From Paenibacillus sp. HWE-109 (lineage in GTDB: Bacteria > Bacillota > Bacilli > Paenibacillales > NBRC-103111): 64,000 nucleotides of DNA. Within the stretch, counting starts at the first letter, position 1. Each line of letters starts with the position of its first letter. This document shows positions 58,007 through 64,000 of the stretch, piece after piece. Position numbers and translations under genes: made by a program. Where the stretch lies: the NCBI RefSeq assembly GCF_022163125.1, contig NZ_CP091881.1:5394001-5458000 (forward strand). Direction: 5' to 3'. A model generated the notes under the pieces. The model was not told the origin of the DNA and did no database searches. It saw only the letters and a list, made by a program, of their open reading frames with translations.

Positions 58007-59167
58007 TTATAAACAAGCTTTATAAATTTGACGAATCTCTTCTCTGGTCACTTTCTTGGGATGACATTCAATATCGAAATAATAGCCTGTCAGAGCGATC
58101 GAAGTTGCTTTATCAATATCATTCTCCGTCATGCCGAAGGTTGAGAATTTGACATGGAGATTGATATCCGACAACAATTTGCTCACTAAATCTGGACATT
58201 TCTCGGCTCTTTGTCGCAGCGATAACGAGCTTATTGAAGGGTCCATAAGCGTAGAAATAGCAGCGAATTTCTCCAAATCAGACTGCCAGCTTACTTCCAG
58301 CACATTGACCATACATGCGGCGATGCTGTCACCATGCGGGACCCCAAACATGCCGCCCACGGGCTGAGCTAAGGAATGCGGCAAAGTCACGCCAATATGA
58401 GCGATGGCAGAACCGGCAAGCGTACTTGCCCAAGCCAGACTCTCTCTGGCTTTCACATTGCCACCATTCGCCACAGCCTCAGGAAGATTTCTAACAACAA
58501 TGCTCATAGCTTCCCTGCTCACCATTGTCGTATAGGGATTCGCCTTTAAGCTGATGAAAGATTCAAGCGCATGGGCAAAAGCATCAAATCCTGTCGATGC
58601 GGTAATTTTGGAAGGCATGGATACCATCAATTCCGGATCCACTATCGCAAGCCTCGGGAATATCCGCTCATTGACAATCGTGCTTTTCTCTTTCAATACA
58701 GGGTTATTCAAAACAGAGAAAGGCGTAGATTCCGAACCTGTTCCCGAAGTAGTCGGGATCGCAACAAGCGGCAGCGTATTACTTCCAGGCCGCAGGACGT
58801 CATGGTCGTTGCGTTCTGTATACTCCCAGGAAGATCCTTGACCATTAACCATGACAGCCAATCCTTTTCCAAAATCGATTGCGCTTCCGCCGCCTATCGC
58901 GATTACGAAATCACACCGTTCAGCCTTAGCTTTCTGAGCCATTTCGTCCACTTTAAAGCAACTGGGATTCGGTTCAATATCAGCGAATATGACGCTCTCA
59001 ATAAACACCTTTTTCAATTGAGCTGCGATTTGATCCCCTAAGCCAATAGAATTCATATAAGGATCAATGGCGATTGCCGCCTTCGTTCCCATTCCCTGCA
59101 CATAATCTGCAATATGATTTACTTTGCCGGCGCCGAATTCCACCTTGGGCAAGAAACATGTAAACAA
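58007..59167 (-). CDS. Iron-containing alcohol dehydrogenase (group III)
   Basis: 386 residues from a TTG start (59167) seven bases after GGAGG; the longer frame to 59194 overlaps the previous gene and lacks a signal. Family motifs: FGAGKV, IAIGGGSAIDFGKG, IPTTSGTGSESTPF, metal ligands in GFDAFAHALES and GVPHGDS. It probably reduces an aldehyde or ketone, or oxidises a polyol such as a lactaldehyde/propanediol-type substrate. Last gene of the operon starting at 62784, 19 bp after the aldehyde dehydrogenase gene. Confidence 0.9.
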   Translation of the reverse strand: MFTCFLPKVEFGAGKVNHIADYVQGMGTKAAIAIDPYMNSIGLGDQIAAQLKKVFIESVIFADIEPNPSCFKVDEMAQKAKAERCDFVIAIGGGSAIDFGKGLAVMVNGQGSSWEYTERNDHDVLRPGSNTLPLVAIPTTSGTGSESTPFSVLNNPVLKEKSTIVNERIFPRLAIVDPELMVSMPSKITASTGFDAFAHALESFISLKANPYTTMVSREAMSIVVRNLPEAVANGGNVKARESLAWASTLAGSAIAHIGVTLPHSLAQPVGGMFGVPHGDSIAACMVNVLEVSWQSDLEKFAAISTLMDPSISSLSLRQRAEKCPDLVSKLLSDINLHVKFSTFGMTENDIDKATSIALTGYYFDIECHPKKVTREEIRQIYKACL

Positions 59168-59186
59168 AGAGATTCCTCCATTTCCA

Positions 59187-60635
59187 TTATTCATAAAATT
59201 TCAGGCAATTTCTAATGGCCACACTCTTGGTTTGCGTTACTTCTTCCAATGCCCCAATGAGTCCTTCTCTGCCGAGGCCGCTCATCTTATACCCTCCGAA
59301 GAAAGCTGCATCTGGTCGATAGGTACCTGTATTATTTACTGCTACGATCCCCGATTCGATTTGATAAGACACACTCATCGCGCGATTTATATCTCTTGTG
59401 AACACGGAAGCATTCAAACCGTAAATGGAGCTATTGGCAATCTCAATAGCCTCTTCGTCCGTGTTAAAAGAAATGACAGGAAACACAGGACCGAAAATTT
59501 CCAAATCACGCGCCACTTCGAAAGTTGGCCCGACATTCGTTAATACAGTCGGCAAATACCATGTATTGTCCACAATCTCTGCGCCTAGAACTACTTTGGC
59601 GCCTTGACCAATCGTTGTTTGCACCTGGCTATGAACGGTTCGCAGCGCTTCTTCATCAATCAATGGTCCCATGCCTATGCCACGATTTAGCGGGTCGCCA
59701 ACCTGAATTCGCTTCAAGCGCTCCGTTAAAAGATCCGTGAAGTCATTAACCTTTGAACGATGAACAATCATGCGCTTATTCGCACAACAAGTCTGGCCAT
59801 TCATTAATGTTCTGCCGAAAACCGTCTGCTCCACAGCCAGTTCAAGATCCGCATCCTCGAATACTATCAGCGGATCATTCCCGCCAAGTTCAAGCTTCAA
59901 CCGACTCAAGTTTTTGGCAGCATTCATAGCGGTTCTGATCCCTGTTTCTGTACTCCCCGTTAAGCTAATCGCATTGACCAAAGGACTTTGCGTCAGCATT
60001 TCTCCAACTACTTTGCCCGCGCCCGTGATGATTTGTAGCACATTATCCGGTAAGCCCGCTTCATACAGCAGTTTGGTCATCTCCAGAATGGTAAGAGGCG
60101 CAACATTCGCTGGTTTGATAATGACAACATTGCCAGTCACGATGGCAGGAGCGACCTTTTGGGAAAACAACTCCGCAGGAAAGTTGAAGGGAACTACTCC
60201 GACAATGACGCCAAGCGGCTCTTTACGTGTCAGATAGATATCATTTTCTACGCCAGCTTGCTGATCAAGCGGGATATTCAGGCCGTACATCGTTTTGGCT
60301 TGCCCGACAAATGAATTGAATAGTCGTGCTACTGTTTCAATCTCGCTTTCCGATTGGCCGATAGGCTTGCCTACCTCTTGGCTCAACAAAGAAGACAATC
60401 TTTCTTTATGTTGAAGGATGAGTTCCGAAAAACGAAGCATCGTCTCTCCCCTTTTCCAGAGCGGTGTGCGCGCCCATCCTTTTTTGGCCGACTGTGCTGC
60501 CTCCAGAGCATCTTGAACATCTTCACTTGTTGCAAAAGGTACAGTATCAATAACTTGTTTCGTGGTCGGATTGCAGACCTCAACCGTTTTCCCATCTCTG
60601 CTAGCTCTCCATTTTCCATTCGTATACATGTCCAT
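59187..60635 (-). CDS. Aldehyde dehydrogenase family protein
   Basis: 482 residues. Catalytic Cys in MNGQTCCANKR (about 283), Glu in LKLELGGNDP (about 250), VPFNFPAELFSQK and LTGSTETG. The NGQTCCANKR form is typical of the succinate-semialdehyde/phenylacetaldehyde-like and glyceraldehyde-oxidising branches. AGGAG lies nine bases before the ATG. In the LacI-controlled operon between a medium-chain dehydrogenase and the iron-containing dehydrogenase, so sequential oxidation of alcohol to acid is likely. It is a paralogue only distantly like the enzyme at 54579. Confidence 0.92.
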   Translation of the reverse strand: MDMYTNGKWRASRDGKTVEVCNPTTKQVIDTVPFATSEDVQDALEAAQSAKKGWARTPLWKRGETMLRFSELILQHKERLSSLLSQEVGKPIGQSESEIETVARLFNSFVGQAKTMYGLNIPLDQQAGVENDIYLTRKEPLGVIVGVVPFNFPAELFSQKVAPAIVTGNVVIIKPANVAPLTILEMTKLLYEAGLPDNVLQIITGAGKVVGEMLTQSPLVNAISLTGSTETGIRTAMNAAKNLSRLKLELGGNDPLIVFEDADLELAVEQTVFGRTLMNGQTCCANKRMIVHRSKVNDFTDLLTERLKRIQVGDPLNRGIGMGPLIDEEALRTVHSQVQTTIGQGAKVVLGAEIVDNTWYLPTVLTNVGPTFEVARDLEIFGPVFPVISFNTDEEAIEIANSSIYGLNASVFTRDINRAMSVSYQIESGIVAVNNTGTYRPDAAFFGGYKMSGLGREGLIGALEEVTQTKSVAIRNCLKFYE

Positions 60636-60672
60636 CGTTCAACTCTCCTTATTGTTTAATCAACCCGCCTAA

Positions 60673-61716
60673 TCACTCAAATGTAATAATGGTTTTCTTC
60701 AAGCCGCTGTTTTGGCTAATCACCTCGAATGCTTCCAGTATCCGATCGAAGCCAAACACATGCGAGACGAATGTTTCCGGCTTCAGAACGCCAGATTCAA
60801 TCCAGTTCATCACCTGCAGATGGCTTTCCGATTCATCCAGCTTCGATGGCCATTGATTGAAATCCAAATGCCAGTTATAGGGCGCTTTGCTCCAATCTAA
60901 TCGCATGTCGGTTTCGGGTGAGATGCCGTAGACGCAAATATGTCCGTATGGTGCTAGCAATTCCATGCTTTGATTAATAATTTCATTTTTACCGACGGCA
61001 TCTACGGCGAAATCCACGCCATCCTTGCAAACATTCCTTACCTCGGCAACCAGATCACACTTCTTGCTGTTGAAAGCATAATCGGCTCCAGCCTCAAGAG
61101 CTTCATCTATCCTTGCGTCGCTAGTCACCAAAGCAATCACCGGCCCCATGCCGAGCAGTTTAGCGAACTTCATAAAGGTCAATCCGACGGGCCCTGCGCC
61201 AAAAACAACAACACTTGCATTAGGTCGGAAGTTAAAGCGCTTACAAGCTCCTAACACTTCACGGAATGTCACGATCATTGGCGCAGCCACGATATCGATA
61301 TCGTTCGGAAGTACCTGCTGGGCATAGTAGGCTTCGGAGAACTCGGGAGCTCCTGGACCTTTGCCATCCTCAAGCAAAGACTTGCTATCCGCTACGACTG
61401 CGTATTCGGAAAAAGCCCCCCACCCGGAATAAACTCCGTCGATCTCACCTTCCAAGAAGGGCAGGATAACCAGATCGCCGACATTCAGATGCCGAGCTTG
61501 CGCTCCCTTCTCCACTACACGACCAACCCCCTCATGTCCAAGAGCTGCAGGATACGTGTCAAAGCCTTTAAATTCCCTGGAAATCAGCTTCATATCGGTT
61601 CCGCGGCAAATTCCGCAACTTACCATTTTGACCAACGCTTGATACTCACCGTATGTGGGCTTAGCAATGTCACGAACGGATAGTGTTCCACTATTGTCAA
61701 CAATCAAACTTTTCAT
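60673..61716 (-). CDS. Medium-chain dehydrogenase lacking the structural zinc cluster (glucose/galactose dehydrogenase-like)
   Basis: 347 residues. The catalytic zinc region is VSCGICRGTDMK and GHEGVGRV, and the nucleotide loop FGAGPVGLTFM. The lobe that normally holds four cysteines reads ILPFLEGEIDGVYSGWGAF and has none, so a structural zinc is not expected. This fits a divergent branch of sugar or polyol dehydrogenases. GGGAG lies eight bases before ATG 61716; the frame is open to 61740. A perfect copy of a cre-like site lies inside the gene. Second gene of the LacI-controlled operon. Confidence 0.88.
   Translation of the reverse strand: MKSLIVDNSGTLSVRDIAKPTYGEYQALVKMVSCGICRGTDMKLISREFKGFDTYPAALGHEGVGRVVEKGAQARHLNVGDLVILPFLEGEIDGVYSGWGAFSEYAVVADSKSLLEDGKGPGAPEFSEAYYAQQVLPNDIDIVAAPMIVTFREVLGACKRFNFRPNASVVVFGAGPVGLTFMKFAKLLGMGPVIALVTSDARIDEALEAGADYAFNSKKCDLVAEVRNVCKDGVDFAVDAVGKNEIINQSMELLAPYGHICVYGISPETDMRLDWSKAPYNWHLDFNQWPSKLDESESHLQVMNWIESGVLKPETFVSHVFGFDRILEAFEVISQNSGLKKTIITFE
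61232..61245. promoter_or_regulatory. Intragenic cre-like site
   Basis: TTAAAGCGCTTACA, the same 14 bases as the intergenic site at 38409, inside the medium-chain dehydrogenase gene. Intragenic cre sites can act as CcpA roadblocks; chance occurrence cannot be excluded. Confidence 0.4.
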
Positions 61717-61749
61717 TTTATTTGCTCCCTTCCCTGCCATTTTTTATGA

Positions 61750-62784
61750 TTATTCATCGTATGATAAAAGCACTTTTCCACCGATTTTCTGCTCGCAGAT
61801 TTCAAACGCCTCCTTCCACTGACTTAAAGCAAGCTTATGCGTAATGATCGGCTGCAAACGTATTTTGTTTTGTTTCCATATGTTCATTACACGCTCCCAT
61901 GTTTCGATAGAATGCGCATAAGAAGCAACTAATTGTAGTTGTTTAAACAGAATGGTGTCATAATCAATGGTGATCTCTTTCCCCACAATCCCAACTTGAA
62001 TGTAGGCGCCTCTTTTCTTAAGTGCCCGCAAACAGCTTGATACGGATGGCCCTGCTCCCGCACACTCCACCGCAACATCAACCCCTTGGGACTCCGTTTC
62101 TCTTGCAATCACTTCGTGCAGGTTTTCTTCGCTAACATTGACAATGACGTCAGCTCCAAGTTCCTTGGCAATTTCAAGTCTTGAAGCATCTGCGGTCGTC
62201 CCTGCCACGATGACCTTGCACCCTTTCATAACGAGCAAAGCTAAACAGATCAGACCAATAGGACCAGGACCTGAGAGCAAAACGGAATCTCCTACATGGA
62301 TAGGCGTTAATTCTTCAATTGCTTTGACTGCACAAGCCAGCGGTTCGGTTAAAGCGGCCTCCTCAAGCGAGATATGATCCGGAATTCGATAAACCATATC
62401 TTCACGAACCACCACATATTTCGTAAAAGCCCCATCTACACCTGATCCCAGGGATTTTCGTTTCGAGCAAAACATATAGTTTCCAGTCCGGCAATGTATA
62501 CAGGTTCCACAGGTTACAGCCGTCGAAGGAAGCGCTGTCACTTTATCGCCAAGCTGAAAACGCTGTACGTTTTTACCTACTTCCGTAATGATTCCCGAGA
62601 ACTCATGGCCTAGTATGACAGGCGGATTGCTTTTATAAGTGTCGTGATAAATATGCAAGTCTGTACCGCAAATACCCGTGTACTTAATTTCAATTTTTAC
62701 AGAGTCAGAATCACAAACAGGTTCTTGAACATTCAGTAACGCGACATTTCCGTAGCCCGATTTTTCTTTCACTATCGCTTTCAT
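61750..62784 (-). CDS. Zinc-dependent medium-chain dehydrogenase (sorbitol/L-threonine dehydrogenase-like)
   Basis: 344 residues. Catalytic zinc site TGICGTDLHIYHDTY and GHEFSGII; structural cysteines CGTCIHCRTGNYMFC; nucleotide loop LSGPGPIGLICL. Close in form to sorbitol, xylitol or threonine dehydrogenases. ATG 62784 is five bases after GGAGG; a GTG at 62796 is the alternative. First gene of a four-gene operon (two medium-chain dehydrogenases, aldehyde dehydrogenase, iron-containing dehydrogenase) with a LacI palindrome 26 bp upstream. Confidence 0.92.
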   Translation of the reverse strand: MKAIVKEKSGYGNVALLNVQEPVCDSDSVKIEIKYTGICGTDLHIYHDTYKSNPPVILGHEFSGIITEVGKNVQRFQLGDKVTALPSTAVTCGTCIHCRTGNYMFCSKRKSLGSGVDGAFTKYVVVREDMVYRIPDHISLEEAALTEPLACAVKAIEELTPIHVGDSVLLSGPGPIGLICLALLVMKGCKVIVAGTTADASRLEIAKELGADVIVNVSEENLHEVIARETESQGVDVAVECAGAGPSVSSCLRALKKRGAYIQVGIVGKEITIDYDTILFKQLQLVASYAHSIETWERVMNIWKQNKIRLQPIITHKLALSQWKEAFEICEQKIGGKVLLSYDE

Positions 62785-62810
62785 ATTGCCCTCCACTAAA
62801 AATATTCATC

Positions 62811-62826
62811 ATCTAATCGATTAGAT
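62811..62826. promoter_or_regulatory. 16-bp LacI-family operator before the dehydrogenase operon
   Basis: ATCTAATCGATTAGAT, identical to the copies at 57934 and 63935, in the 92-bp gap between the LacI-type stop codon and the first dehydrogenase start. Confidence 0.85.
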
Positions 62827-62876
62827 ATTACTGAAATAAAGTGCATGAAGTTGGTTACAACCTTCATACATGCCTT

Positions 62877-63890
62877 TTATTTCTGTTTACCGCAGGTTTT
62901 ACGAACAATTAATTGTACAGGAAGCACTATTTCCTGAAATTCTGGCTTTGCCGTCTTTTCCAATCTATCCAAAAGCAAAGTAGTAGCCATGTTCCCCATT
63001 TCGTACCTGGGAATACTAACTGTCGTTAATTGAATACTGCGTGTCCCGGATATAAACAAATCATCAAATCCAATAACCGCCAAATCTCCCGGGACTGATA
63101 CACCAAGATCAGTTGCTGCATCCAGCACACCCAGCGCACCAATGTCAGTCAAGCTAAGGATAGCCGTGGGTCTCTTCTCTTCGGGAAGGCCTAGTAGAAA
63201 TTTCGTTGTATCGTAGCTTCCTGAATATCTTGCCCCTCCCGAAGTCAACCATTCCGGATAGATCGTTAACCCAGCATCTGCCATCGCTTTCACATAGCCA
63301 TTCATTCTGCTCTCCGTAATGGAAGATCCGGTAATACCGGGCATGAAAGCAATCTTTTGGTGTCCAAGCTGGTTTAGATGATTTGTAGCCATGACAGCAC
63401 CATTGAAATTATCCGCCACAACGGAGTCCACTTGAAGCCCCTTTATAAAGCGGTTTGCGAGCACAAGCACATAACCTTGCTCCATAAATTTCAGAAAATG
63501 TTCTCTATCCTGTTCCAAAGCGGAAGTGACGATTATCCCATCCACTTTCCCTTCTCTTACTTGGTTAAGCGCAAGTTGTGTTCGGTCAGGTTTATCATCT
63601 GTATTCAAAATATTGATGGTGAAACCTTTGGTTTGAGCCACATCCTCGCATGCCTTGGCCAAATCGGGATAGAACGGGTTCGTAATATCCGAAACAACAA
63701 AACTGATCGCCTTGCTCTTCTGTACCCGCAAACCTCTGGCTACCGCATTGGGCACATAGTTCAATTCAGAAATCGCTTCCAAAACACGTTTGCGTTTCTC
63801 TTCATGAACCCAACGCGTATTATTGAGAACGTAGGATACGGTGGCAACCGAAACACCTGACTTGTGAGCGATATCTTTAATTGTCGTCAT
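62877..63890 (-). CDS. LacI-family transcriptional regulator
   Basis: 337 residues. The N-terminal helix-turn-helix TTIKDIAHKSGVSVATVSYVLNN and hinge helix ISELNYVPNAVARGLR are textbook. The effector domain begins ISFVVSDITNPFYPDLAKACEDVA and ends with ALSLTDIGALGVLDA and VIGFDDLF. It should bind the 16-bp palindrome found before itself, before the next operon and before the transketolase operon, and release it on binding a sugar or polyol. Autoregulation is implied by the site at 63935. Confidence 0.95.
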   Translation of the reverse strand: MTTIKDIAHKSGVSVATVSYVLNNTRWVHEEKRKRVLEAISELNYVPNAVARGLRVQKSKAISFVVSDITNPFYPDLAKACEDVAQTKGFTINILNTDDKPDRTQLALNQVREGKVDGIIVTSALEQDREHFLKFMEQGYVLVLANRFIKGLQVDSVVADNFNGAVMATNHLNQLGHQKIAFMPGITGSSITESRMNGYVKAMADAGLTIYPEWLTSGGARYSGSYDTTKFLLGLPEEKRPTAILSLTDIGALGVLDAATDLGVSVPGDLAVIGFDDLFISGTRSIQLTTVSIPRYEMGNMATTLLLDRLEKTAKPEFQEIVLPVQLIVRKTCGKQK

Positions 63891-63934
63891 CGTTCAACAC
63901 CACCATCCATGATCAAAATGCTCTAATTCTTTTC

Positions 63935-63950
63935 ATCTAATCGATTAGAT
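63935..63950. promoter_or_regulatory. 16-bp LacI-family operator before the regulator's own gene
   Basis: Third identical copy of ATCTAATCGATTAGAT, 45 bp before the regulator start codon, indicating autoregulation. Confidence 0.85.
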
Positions 63951-64000
63951 ATTACGATATCACAGATATTTTTATTTGTCTAGAGACTTCTTTCATCATT

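Noticed and set aside
1..64000. tRNA, rRNA, riboswitch or prophage genes
   Set aside because: Looked for characteristic cloverleaf-like, conserved rRNA or phage sequences by eye; none seen. Small structured RNAs could be missed without a covariance search.

Overview
The window looks like a chromosomal segment of a spore-forming, moderate-GC Firmicute, most likely Paenibacillus or a close relative. The sequence evidence is strong AGGAGG-type ribosome binding sites with many GTG/TTG starts, a GerA-type germinant receptor operon, a YheC/YheD spore-coat ATP-grasp protein, a collagen-like surface protein, an S-layer (SLH) protein, an AbrB-like regulator, LplB/LplC-type sugar permeases with a membrane-bound AraC sensor, and several CcpA-type cre sites. 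This assignment is inference; no rRNA or tRNA gene is present to settle it.

Layout. 0-4.4 kb (minus strand): two sugar ABC permeases (the first cut by the window edge) behind a membrane-anchored AraC-family sensor. 4.8-7.6 kb: a hemerythrin-like protein and a chemoreceptor. 7.8-11.3 kb (plus strand): a three-gene operon of circularly permuted ATP-grasp, alpha-E and transglutaminase-like proteins, with a clear promoter and a structured leader. 11.3-20.9 kb: a 1258-residue SLH protein with three 312-bp Ig-like DNA repeats, a coiled-coil protein, an AbrB-like regulator, and a clan GH-A glycosidase divergent from a LacI-type regulator. 21-23 kb: a peroxide-detoxification operon (TrxB-like, glutaredoxin, peroxiredoxin) whose promoter is embedded in two identical PerR-like boxes. 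23.5-31.1 kb: spore and envelope genes (collagen-like protein, YheC/D, GerA/C/B receptor plus a coupled small membrane ORF), with a decayed zone holding MFS and ABC-permease fragments.

31.2-63.9 kb is one long block of minus-strand carbohydrate genes. It has two ribose-type ABC importers (34.6-38.4 and 43.3-46.9 kb) and three likely regulatory circuits. (a) A CcpA-site-controlled operon: importer, epimerase, short-chain dehydrogenase and chemoreceptor. (b) An RpiR-family regulator (42.4 kb), with AT-rich palindromes in front of three units: a two-dehydrogenase/AroE-like/cupin-isomerase operon; a lone dehydrogenase; and a lactonase-like/hydroxyacid dehydrogenase/KDPG-aldolase/NagB operon. (c) A LacI regulator (62.9 kb) whose 16-bp perfect palindrome occurs exactly three times in the parts examined: before itself, before a dehydrogenase operon, and before a split-transketolase/aldehyde dehydrogenase/malic enzyme operon.

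Taken together the block looks like a catabolic island for one or more unusual polyols, ketoses or sugar acids. Substrates would enter by ABC transport, be oxidised by NAD-dependent dehydrogenases, and be drained through aldolase, transketolase and malic enzyme. The actual substrates cannot be read from the sequence.
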